Source: Triticum aestivum
Lineage: Eukaryota > Streptophyta > Magnoliopsida > Poales > Poaceae
DNA: 64,000 nt
Direction of reading: 5' to 3'
NCBI RefSeq assembly: GCF_018294505.1
Contig: NC_057807.1
Location: 165,581,582-165,645,581, forward strand
Below the pieces are notes generated by a model. That model ran no database searches, was not told where the DNA came from, and was given only the letters and a program-made list of their open reading frames with translations. Made by a program: the position numbers and the translations under genes. This document shows, one piece after another, positions 54,941 through 64,000 of the stretch. Each line of letters starts with the position of its first letter. Within the stretch, counting starts at the first letter, position 1.

Positions 54941-57900
54941 TGTAACACCCCGGATGTAACTTTCCATCTTTGTAAATCCAACTCTTGCCATTTCCGGATA
55001 TGTGATATAATATTTTCCTTCGTGGTTTGGTTTTTGTCTGTCGTGTTGCATTTGTGCTTGGTGTCATCTTGCATTCTCATCCTCATCATGTGCATGGTGT
55101 GATTTTCATACATATTATGTTGTTGTATGTTCCATGCATGAATCTTCCATCATCACCACCTCTCCTTCCCTTTCTTTCTTCTTTTTGCAAGTGCCACTCT
55201 TCCCTTCTCTTTTAATGTTCATCTTTACCCCTATATTCTAGCTCAGTGCCTTAAACCTCTCTGCCCAATTTCATCATTTTTGAAGTGAGTTTGGTTGGGG
55301 TCAAAAATGCTTCAAGTTTGAACCTAATTCAAACTTGGAATATTTTTCTTCCTCTAAAAATGTCCAAGACATTTTTACAATTATTTCCATAATCCCAGGA
55401 GCTTGGGAATATTTTCATATTTACCAAATGCCTCTCCTAGTCCACTGGCCTTTTTCGTTTTTTCAGCTGGTTATCTAAATAATCAGAAACTGGAAAGAAA
55501 TGAGAAGGGGGACTTACCTCTCCTTACGTGGGCCTTCACCTCACCTGCAGCCCAGCAGAGCACAGCAGCCGCTCCAACCGCAGCCCAGTCAACCCACGCG
55601 TACATGATGATCTTCAAGCTCCTATACAGCAGAGCACCCAGACACGCCACGTCGACGTACAGTCGATTTGACAGCCGGAGAAGCGTCGCTAGCCCCATAT
55701 AACATGTCCCCCACGCCCTAGGGTTCCTCCTCGACCGATCCCCCTCCTCTACCTGCCTCGCCGCCGCCTAGGTTAGCTCCACACGCTTCGCCGTTGACCT
55801 GCCCGCCATGAACCGACCGAGCTTCAGCTCAAGCTCGGGATAGGCATCGCCGTCGCTCCCCCGGTCACCTCCAGCTGCCTTCTTCAAGTCGGTTTGCCTC
55901 CCCGTCGTCCCCGTCGTCCGTTGCTTCCAGTACATCACCGGGGGAGACGCCAAGTTCCGCGCCTGGCTCTTTCTTTGCTTCCTCTGCTTCGCGAACAGCA
56001 GCCTCACCAAGTTCAGAGCTCCCTCTCGTTACCTCCATCACGTCTCCATCGACCCCGTCGTGTCCTAGGGTGAGCTGGGTAACGCTCCTCCCTCTCCCAT
56101 CCATCCCATGGCATGTAGGCACCTGTAGGACTCGCCCGATCCATGACTTCGCCGCGCTCGCAGTGCTCCGGCGATCTCTCAATTTTTTGTGTGAAGTTGC
56201 AGTAGACGCCGTAGTTGCTCGTGCTTTGCCCTCGCTCCGATTCCCGCCTAGATGCAGCCGCGTAGCGCCCCATCATGCGCGCACGCGTGCGCCTGCGCTC
56301 GAAAGCAAGGAGCAGCGGCCTCGCCCAGCCTTGTCGCTGCCGTACCCGAGACGAGCATGAGCTCGTACTCGAGCTGCCGCATGCACACGCCCTAGCTCGC
56401 ATCAGCCACTTGCTCCTGGCTCCGCGTCTGTTTTCCGTATCCTCGCAGGTGGCCTTCTGCTCTGATGGTCACCGTCACGCTCGCCGGAAGCGTGGCCTTC
56501 TTCTCCGTCGCCAGCTGGAGCAGCTAGCCTCGCCTTGTGTTAGACCAGAAGGTGTGGCACCTCCCTTCTAGCAGCAACAGTAGTAGTAGCGTAGTGGCTA
56601 CGCCCCTGCTACCACACCCAGGCGACCTGGGTTCGATCCCCCGCGGGCGCTTAAACCTCCCCTTTTTTCTGTTTTTACTTGGGCCACTGACAGGCCAGCC
56701 CCACCGGTCATTCACACACCCAGCCACATGGCCAACGGTCCTACCAGTCAGCCTAACACTGGGTACCGCCTGGGGTACACATAGCATTTTCCACGTTTCT
56801 GTTCTTATTCCAGATTTGGCATATGCTTTTGTTTTCCTTCTTAGGCAGTTTTAGTGTTTTGCATATTTGTGGGGATTTTTCTACAGCAACCAAGACATAT
56901 TATATATGTTTTTGGGGTAGAAAAATCCCACCAATCCAATGGTGGCATTTTTTTCTGCATTTAAGCAAGTTTGCATACATGTCATTTTACATCATGGTGG
57001 TGTTTTGGCATTTTTGTGTGATTTATTTCAAACATGCTATGAGGTTGTTTGGCACATGGTTAGCTTCATTTTCACGCCTACTCCATGCTAGAGTTATTTC
57101 ATGCCATGATATGCTATGTAGGGAGTTAATCAAGCTTGTTAACATGCCAACATGAATCTGTTTCTGCCATGCCATTAAATTTCACTAAGTCTGAATCTGT
57201 TTATAAATTTTTGCTATGTTTGCATGGGTGTAATCATATTTTGTGTGCCCTTTTGGCTCATGTTCAGTAAGGGAGTTTTGTTAAGTGCATTTAGTAGAAG
57301 CATGCCATGCCTTTTTTTCCTATGTTAGTTTCCTATAGCATGTTGTTTGCTAGCTCTAAACATGGCTTCCTAATGTAATTTCTGGCATGTTAGTATTTTT
57401 CACTAAGTCTGTGATGCTGTTATCTTTTTCACTTTTGCCATGCTTGTTTGAACCTACTCTAGTGTGTTTTGGCCGTAGCTCAGTGTTCATGTTTTGCTTC
57501 ACATGTACTTCACTGCCATGTATTTAGTTTTCATATTTGGGTGTTGTAGCATATTTAAACCTTGCTTCTAAGTGGCCATGTTGTTGTTTTAAGCAGTTTG
57601 CATCATATCTTGTTTTGCTTGTCATTTGCAAACCGTGCATCCTTTTCCGGTGATCCTTATATCAATTTCGACCGAAATCATCTCATCTTTCCATTGGCAT
57701 ACTTGGTTTGCCAAGTTGATGCCTTGATCATCCTTTCCCTTCCGGAGTTCTCATATGCATTGCACATCAGACCTTGCATCCCATGCCTTGTATTGCATCA
57801 TGTTGCTTGCGCATTGCACCGTGATTGATTGTTGTACCATTGCTTGTGTTCTTGCTTTGGGTAGAGACGGGAGACGAGTACGTCAACAAGGAACCTCTTG

Positions 57901-59569
57901 AGTACGCTAATGAGGATCAAGCTTTCGACAACTCTGAGAACTTTGCAGGCAAGATGACCATACCCTCGATATCACTTCTATCTTTGCTTTGCTAGTTGTT
58001 CGCTCTATCGCTATGGTTGCGCTACGTACCACTTGTTTATCATGCCTCCCATATTGCCATGTCAAGCCTCTAACCATCCATTCCTAGCAAACCATTGTTT
58101 GGGTATGTCACCGCTTTTGCTTAGCCCCTCTTATAGTGTTGCTAGTTGCAGGTGAAGATGAAGTTTGTTCCTTGTTGGAACATGGATATTTTGGGATATC
58201 ACAATATCCCTTATTTAATTATTGCACCTATATACTTGGTAAAGGGTGGAAGGCTCGGCCTTATGCCTGGTGTTTTGTTCCACTCTTGTCGCGCTAGTTT
58301 CCGTCATACCGGTGTTATGTTCCTTGATTTTGCGTTCCTTACGCAGTTGGGTGATTTATGGGACCCCCTTGACAGTTCGCTTTGAATAAAACTCCTCCAG
58401 CAAGGTCCAACCTTGGTTTTACCATTTGCCACCTAAGCCTTTTTCCCTTGGGTTTTCACGAGCCTGAGGGTCATCTTTATTTAACCCCCTGTGGGCCAGT
58501 GCTCCTTCGAGTGTTGGTCTGAACTGGGCAGCCTGCGGGGCCACCTCGGGGAAACTTGAGGGTGGGTTTTAGTCGTAGCTTGTCCCATCTGGTGTGCCCT
58601 GAGAACGAGATATGTGCAGCTCCTATCGGGATTTGTCAGCACAGTCGGGTGGTCTTGCTGGTCTTGTTTTACCATTGTCAAAATGTCTTGTAACCGGGAT
58701 TCCGAGACTGATCGGGTCTTCCTCAGAGAACGAATATCCTTCATTGATCGTGAGAGCTTGTGATGGGCTAAGTTGGGACACCCCTGCAGGGTATTATCTT
58801 TCGAGAGCCATGCCCGCGGTTATGTGGCAGATGGGAATTTGTTAATGTCCGGTTGTAGAGAACTTGACACTTGACTTAATTAAAATGCATCAACCACGTG
58901 TATAGCCGTGATGGTCTCTTTTCGGCGTAGTCCGGAAAGTGAACATGGTTTGGGTTATGTATGAACATAAGTAGTTTTAGGATCACTTCTTGAGCACTTC
59001 TAGCTTCTCGACCGATGCATTGCTTCTCTTCTCGCTCTTACTTGCGTATGTTAGCCACCATATATGCTTAGTGCTTGCTACAGCTCCACCACCCTACCGC
59101 TTTCCTACCCATGAGCTTAAATATTCTTGATCTCGCGGGTGTGAGATTGCTGAGTCCCCGTGACTCACAGATTCTACAAAAACAGTTGCAGGTGCCGAGG
59201 ATACCAGTGCAAGTGACGCAACCGAGCTCAAGTGGGAGTTCGACGAGGACCTTGGTCGTTACTATGTCTCGTTTCCGGATGATCAGTAGTGGAGCCCAGT
59301 TGGGACGATCGGGGATCTAGCATTTGGGGTTATCTTCTTTTCATTTGGATTTGACCGTAGTCGGTCTATGAGTGTATTTTGAATGATGTATGAATTTATT
59401 TATATATTGTGTGAAGTGGCGATTGTAAGCCAACTCTCTTTATCCCATTCTTGTTCATTACATGAGATTGTGTGAAGATGGCCCTTATTGCGACAAAACC
59501 TACAATGCGGTTATGCATCTAAGTCATGCCTCGACACGTGAGAGATATAGCCGCATCGTGGGCGTTAGA
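54941..59569 (+). repeat. G2 LTR
   Basis: 4,629 bp, starting TGTAACACCCCGGATGTAAC and ending GTGGGCGTTAGA (the usual terminal CA is GA). It is related to the G1 LTR at both ends, but the middle (about 55150-56800) differs and carries a C-rich, exon-like stretch with Ser/Pro/Arg frames and a tRNA-like segment. I found no domain there. Confidence 0.83.
56587..56640 (+). repeat. tRNA-related (SINE-like) A and B boxes in the G2 LTR
   Basis: TAGCGTAGTGGCTA (56587-56600) fits the Pol III A box, and GGTTCGATCCC (56630-56640) fits the B box, 43 bases apart start to start as in a tRNA head. The rest does not fold into a full tRNA and no A tail is seen. A SINE fragment or chance tRNA relic are both possible. 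Confidence 0.45.
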
Positions 59570-59586
59570 AGTTGGTAATCAGAGCC
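59570..59586 (+). promoter_or_regulatory. G2 primer-binding site
   Basis: AGTTGGTAATCAGAGCC directly after the LTR; same sequence as in G1 on the other strand. Confidence 0.8.
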
Positions 59587-60481
59587 ATCCCCGATTTAGG
59601 AGCCCCCCCTGCTTGATCGAATCGCTGGCATTGTTGAGTCTAGAACAAAAATGTTTTGAGTCTTAGGATTATATATATTGGAGAGTAGGATTTATTTTAC
59701 ACCTTAGTCCCTTCGTGGCTCTGGTGAGGTCTCCTGACGTAGATGTTTTGACTCTCCTCTCCTAAAATTTCACTAAAAAAATATTTAGGATCACGCGGGT
59801 TCCGATAGTCTTGTGACGAGAACATTGTACTTGGTGCCTCATAACATTTAGGGGTTGTGGCAGTGTCCCGGGGAGTTGAGCTCCGAGGTGTTGTCGTCAC
59901 AATTTTATCGTTGCAGTTTTGGAATACATGAGTTTCGCCGACATCGAAAATCTCTTTTATGCAGTTGTTGGTGAGATAACCTCGACGCCACCCAGTACTG
60001 GGGAGTTTGGGAGTATTGCCATAGCTCATATAATGGATGCTTTTCAAAGGTTGAGGTACACGATTTCCGAAGGTTTCTTGGTTATGTGTTGACGGATGGA
60101 TATAGCTGGATGTAGGGATTGTTAGTTTGGGTGAGATATATTGCTTCCCCTATATCCCCAACACCTGATTGCATAACCAGAAAGTTTCCGGAGTTTATAG
60201 GTGCGATTCAAATAGCTCTAGCATTTCTTCCCGCAGATATCTGGTTTGTGATTGGTTAATCCTTACCACTTATTTGTTCCAGTCGTACCTTGGTATTTCT
60301 TTCTTCAATCTCTTATCAAATGGCTTCTCACCTTAATGGACGTGTGATGTTAGCTTTGGAATTCATTTGTTCATCCTTGTTCGAATGTTTATTGTGAACA
60401 GTATATGTTGCAATTTCTATTCTTTGATTCTACTTATCTATCATGTCAATGGTAGTTCTAACGGATGTCATCTTCCTCAGG
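59587..60481 (+). other. G2 untranslated leader
   Basis: No frame supported. Parallels the G1 leader, including CAGCTGGATGTAGGGATT-type and TTGCATAACCAGAAAGTTTC words. Confidence 0.75.
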
Positions 60482-60510
60482 ATGTCTCCGCCAACTCGCA
60501 ACAACCCGGA
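60482..60510 (+). pseudogene. gag: G2 gag, first codons only
   Basis: ATGTCTCCGCCAACTCGCAA encodes MSPPTRNN, matching MAPPMRQN of G1 gag. The frame is cut at 60510 where Copia begins. Confidence 0.75.
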
Positions 60511-61026
60511 TATGACATCGTTAACGCCAAGGATATGATTTCCTTTAATAAGCTTGTCAAGGTTTCGCATGCCCACATGGCCTAATCGTCTATGCCATAA
60601 CCAACCTTTAGAGGATTTAGCGATGAAGCAAATTGTAGGTTGAGCCTTTTTAGTGAAATTAACAATGTAAAGATCACCTCTACGTATACCGGTAAAGACC
60701 ATTTTATGGTTATCTCTACGAAACACTTGGTAATCTACTTCAGTAAATAGGACATTGAAACCAAAATCAGCAAGTCTAGATACTGAAAGTAAATTGTATC
60801 CAAGAGATTCAACGAGCATGACATTTTGTATGGAGATATCATGTGATATGGCAACCTTACCGAGGCCAACCACCTTACCCTTTGAGTTGTCACCGAAAGT
60901 GACATACTTTCGAGGGCCGTCATTTTCAGCAAGCTCACGAAACATATCTTTATCTCCAGTCATGTGATCGATACATCCACTATCAAGAACCCATTCCTTT
61001 CCTCCTGCCATATATCGCCGAAGGTT
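60511..61026 (-). pseudogene. Copia protease and GAG-pre-integrase fragment
   Basis: Minus strand. Protease active site WVLDSGCIDHMTG, then DNSKGKVVGLGKVAISHD and YNLLSVSRLADFGFNVLF. The pre-integrase zinc region begins with WLWHRRLGHVGMRNLDKLIK and stops at HILGVNDVI. The frame is open but cut at both ends, by G2 on the left and the right-hand gypsy LTR at 61027. It belongs to the same Copia as the two pol fragments by orientation and order. Confidence 0.9.
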
Positions 61027-61538
61027 TGTCAAAACCGGAGGATCTCGGGTAGGGGGTCCCGAACTGTGCGTCTAGGCGGATGGTAACAGGAGACAAGGGA
61101 CACGATGTTTTACCCAGGTTCGGGCCCTCTTGATGGAGGTAAAACCCTACGTCCTGCTTGATTGATATTGATATTGATATTGTGGATGTTTACAAGAGTG
61201 GATCTACCATGATATCAAGGAGGCTAAACCCTAAAAGCTAGCCAATGGTATGATTGTTGTAATGTATGTCCTACGGACTAGGGCCATCCGGTTTATATAG
61301 ACACCGGAGAGGGCTAGGGTTAGATAGAGTCGGTTACAATGGTAGGAGATCTACATATCCGTATCGCCAAGCTTGCCTTCCACGCCAAGGAAAGTCCCAT
61401 CCGGACACGGGACGAAGTCTTCAATCTTGTATCTTCATAGTCTTGTAGTCCGGTCGATGATGATAGTCCGGTCGATGATAGTTCGGCTGATGATGGTAAC
61501 CCGGCTATCCGGACACCCCCCAATCCAGGACTCCCTCA
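61027..61538 (+). repeat. 5' LTR of the right-hand gypsy element
   Basis: 512 bp, TGTCAAAACCGGAGGATC to GGACTCCCTCA. It has a short (TATTGA)n run near 61161-61182 and a TATA-like GTTTATATAGACACCGG at about 61290. The first bases suggest a loss of about six bases compared with related LTRs that begin TGTCGGTGTCAAAACC (from memory). Confidence 0.75.
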
Positions 61539-62082
61539 GTAGCCCCTGAACCAGGCTTCAATGACGATGAGTCCGGCGCGCATATTGTTCGGCATTGCAA
61601 GGCGGGTTCCTCCTCCGAATAATTCATAGAAGATTGTGAACACCAGGATAGTGTCCGGCTCTACAAAATAAATTCCACATTCCACCGTAGAGAGAATAAT
61701 ATATAAATATACACAAGTTCAATCTGCTGACGTTTTTTGCGGCGTGACGTCACACCACTACCAAGCCATTATGTTTTTTATTATACCACCTCAGCGCATT
61801 TAGCGAAGCGGTTTCCTTGGCACGTCTTGTCGAAGCAGAGATCGTGTTCCCCCTTAATCCGGGATTCTCATCAATACGAACGTGGGTAACCCAACCGCGC
61901 CCGTCGCCACGCCCCCTCTATCGAAGGCGAGTCCCGAACGGTCACGGAGACGGCTCTTGGTATTTCCCTCTTTATAACGGGACCAAGGCTCGTTTCTTTT
62001 CTTCAACCCTCCATCGAATCCTCCTCCCGCCCCAAGTTCCAGCACCTAGAGCTCCAGATTCGAGCGCTTCGGACCTTCAACA
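61539..62082 (+). other. Primer region and leader
   Basis: GTAGCCCCTGAACCAGGCTT follows the LTR where the primer site should be; the tRNA was not identified. The rest is leader with no frame supported. Confidence 0.5.
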
Positions 62083-64000
62083 ATGTCCATCTCCGACCTC
62101 CAGGGCCGGTGGATGCCTTCCTCCGTCACGGAGGAGGACGTGCTAAAGCTGCGGGAAGCCAAGTACCTGACTTACGAGATTTCGCACAGGTTGCCTGCAG
62201 AAGGGCAGGCCATCCCCACCCCCGAGCCCGGCGAGTATGTCGTCTTTGTATCCCACCTCCGTCGGGGTTTAGGCTTCCCGATAGATCCTTTTGTGAGAGG
62301 GCTCATGTTCTACTATGGGTTGGAATTCCACGATTTGGCTCCGGAGTCCATCCTCCATATCTCCGCGTTTATCGTCGTCTGCGAAGCCTTCCTCCGCGTC
62401 ACCCCTCACTTCGGCTTGTGGCTGAAGACCTTCAATGTGACGCCGAAGATGATTGGGGGGCGTCAAGCGGAGTGCGGCGGGGCGGCCGTCAGTAGGAGGG
62501 CCGACGCCCCGTGGCCCGCAGGCTCCTTCCAAGAGGAGCTCGGCTTGTGGCAGCAAGAGTGGTTCTATATCACCGTTCCAAGGGGCCGCAAACAAAAGCC
62601 GCCGCCCTTATTCCGCCCGGGACCTCCACAACGGTTGATGTCGTGGGTCAACCAAGGGCTCAACTGGGGGCCGTCAAAGGACGTGCCCCTATTGCAGGGC
62701 CGGATTCGAGATCTCCAGGCGAGGGAGATCGATCTGGTCGTGGTGATGCAGGTTATGCTGATCAGGCGTTATTTGCCCTGCAAACGCCGTCCTCTCCGAC
62801 TATGGGAATTTAATCCGGAGGGACCTCGGATTCTTCAACATTTCATGGGTATGACACCCCTGGAGATGTACAAATTATTCTTCGGATCGCAAGAGGTGCG
62901 TCCGGAACTGACCGAGGATGCTGGCCTAAGCTGCAATCGCCCGGATACTCAGGTAAGTAGCTCCGAGTCCGGACACATCATTTGTTTGCCCTTTGGTGGT
63001 CCACCTTATGACCAACTTCCTTCTAAACAGGAGTGGATAGCGGGAGCAAAATTAATATGGTGTCCGGCCCCCCTCCCAGAGACCGCGCCGGATTCCACGC
63101 TGGTCCGGATGTTGGAGGTTGCGCCTCCAGAGGAAGGCGAAGGGGAAAGTGAAAAAGCTACTGCCTCGCCTAAGGAGGCTTTTGAAAGAGGGGGGATCGA
63201 GAATCCCTCCCTCCAAGGGGAGAAGAGGATTGCCTCCGAGGACCTGGGGGCCAAGGCCCCTAAACGGGGGAAGAAATCTTCGCCAGAGGGTCCTGCGTCC
63301 GGGGAGGCCCCGGCCGCACAGTCTCCCTTAAAGGATCAGCCCTCCAACGAGCCGTAAGTAAAAAGAAAGGATTTTTATAGCAAAGGGCATCCCTATTTGT
63401 GCTTCTGAGGATAACTAAAGTTTTTACCTTATAGTTCGGATCTCCGTCCTTCGCAAATGAGCTCGACTTCGGGGGACCTTCGTCCGGATATGGTGGAGAG
63501 CGAAACGCCTCCGTCCGGGGCGCCGTCGGATAGGGCGGACGAGCCGGAAGTGTCGTCAAGGAGGGAGCCCCCGGGTTTGGCGAAGCCGGATAGTTCGGCG
63601 CCAGCTGGTGTACGGCTGAAGGATCTGCTTGAGAAGGCGTCTATCTCAGAAGATCACCACGCACTGATGAGTGTGGTGATTGAAAGGATTTCATCCGCCG
63701 AAGGCAGGTTGCATAATGCCGTCAGTAGTTTGCTGGCGGGGTTTGAGGTACGTAAAAATGACACACCTTTGGACAGTTTTGCATATAGAATGCGCCCTGT
63801 ATGGGTAGTAGCCCCTGAGACTCGGTAGGTTGTCGAAAGCGACAGCGTGCCGAGGATCAAAATCGCAGGTTTAAATTTTCGCCGTACCTATGTAGGTGGT
63901 AGATCGTCCGGGGGCCAGCCGGACTGATGAAGTTGCCGAACTAAAGCGGCAACTCACCGTTGCGGATGCGGACATCACGCTTGTCAACAGGCGGCTTGAT
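62083..64000 (+). CDS. Leader gene of the right-hand gypsy: PF04195 domain plus coiled coil, 3' end outside
   Basis: ATG 62083 opens MSISDLQGRWMPSSVTEEDV, followed by the PF04195-type domain (FPIDPFVRGLMFYYGLEFHD, LAPESILHISAFIVVCEAFL, RVTPHFGLWLKTFNVTPK). Four exons are readable: 62083-62952 (donor CAG/GTAAGT), 63031-63353 (acceptor AAACAG; donor CC/GTAAGT), 63435-63747 (acceptor TATAG; donor GAG/GTACGT) and 63896-64000 onward (acceptor TGTAG; ELKRQLTVADADITLVNRRL, coiled coil). The first intron is 78 bp and open, so it can be read through. Exon 2 is acidic and then basic (KAPKRGKKSS). No stop interrupts the exons. Function is unknown; the same gene type is found antisense in E3. Confidence 0.8.

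Larger units (their letters stand above)
54941..60510 (+). mobile_element. Gypsy element G2, truncated relative of G1
   Basis: One LTR, primer site, leader and the first ten codons of gag are present. Then the sequence switches without any LTR to Copia at 60511. The left end abuts Copia cleanly (TGTAACACCCC). The remaining gypsy body and the adjoining Copia integrase region are both absent, so one deletion probably removed both. It lies in opposite orientation to G1. Confidence 0.85.
61027..64000 (+). mobile_element. Right-hand gypsy element, 5' part
   Basis: LTR, primer region and a leader gene are seen; the rest lies beyond the window. The LTR text (TCTCGGGTAGGGGGTCCCGA, ACTGTGCGTCTAGGC) recalls the Fatima-type gypsy families of wheat, from memory only. 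It is inserted in Copia between protease and the missing gag part. Confidence 0.8.

Noticed and set aside
55768..56402. Possible host gene in the G2 LTR middle
   Set aside because: No conserved motif, no convincing splice pattern, and it lies inside an LTR; kept only as an unexplained GC-rich block.
1..64000. Any free-standing host gene
   Set aside because: Every domain I can recognise belongs to a transposon or retrotransposon, or lies in a fragment inside one.

Overview
The window looks like intergenic DNA from a large-genome Triticeae grass (wheat, Aegilops, rye or barley type). It is almost entirely transposable elements nested inside one another. I see no ordinary host gene, no true rRNA or tRNA gene and nothing prokaryotic. 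The assignment to grasses rests on a CACTA transposon with both plant gene families (TNPA-like and TNPD-like), Helitron and MITE ends, a TRIM whose LTRs carry a 5S-rRNA-like segment (Cassandra type), and gypsy elements that carry the plant-specific PF04195 (putative gypsy-type transposon) domain. Family names were given from memory; no database was searched.

Layout. The oldest layer is a minus-strand Copia retrotransposon, now in three pieces: 1-1512 (end of RT plus RNase H), 54026-54940 (start of RT) and 60511-61026 (protease and GAG-pre-integrase). A CACTA transposon of 52.5 kb (1513-54025) sits inside its RT. The CACTA has 26-bp terminal inverted repeats and an AAT target duplication, and its removal leaves the Copia frame open. 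From left to right the CACTA holds a subterminal GGCCCA-rich zone, a broken TNPA-like gene (minus, 3.1-5.3 kb, with possible upstream exons to 8.65 kb), Helitron and MITE debris (about 10-19 kb), a gene with 93-bp internal repeats (minus, 14.8-15.6 kb), a broken TNPD transposase (plus, 20.65-24.17 kb), a GRF-zinc-finger-like gene (minus, 24.6-25.3 kb), and long tandem arrays (25.7-29.0 and 53.2-53.7 kb).

Inside the right-hand array lies a compound insertion (28970-53223) bounded by a Cassandra-type TRIM array. It has four 264-bp LTRs, two complete 196-bp internal domains and one broken one. Its middle is occupied by a minus-strand chromodomain gypsy element (here G1, 29721-52497) that has only one LTR and carries primer-binding-site sequence at both ends. 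G1's LTR is in turn split by a plus-strand gypsy element with two RNase H domains (here E3, 30472-43658; 947-bp LTRs about 97% identical; TSD CTGCC). E3 carries an antisense multi-exon gene downstream of pol.

Right of the CACTA, the Copia is also broken by a relative of G1 (G2, 54941-60510; 4.6-kb LTR, leader and first codons of gag only). After another piece of Copia, a third gypsy element starts at 61027 and runs off the window. Its 512-bp LTR is followed by a sense-strand PF04195/coiled-coil gene. The order of events inferred from the nesting is Copia first, then CACTA, Cassandra array, G1 and E3 (youngest). G2 and the right-hand gypsy entered Copia independently.

Nearly every coding region is broken, mainly by stop codons that would arise from C-to-T or G-to-A changes. 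The longest clean frame in the G1 gag-pol is gag-protease. The antisense and sense PF04195 genes keep recognisable splice sites.
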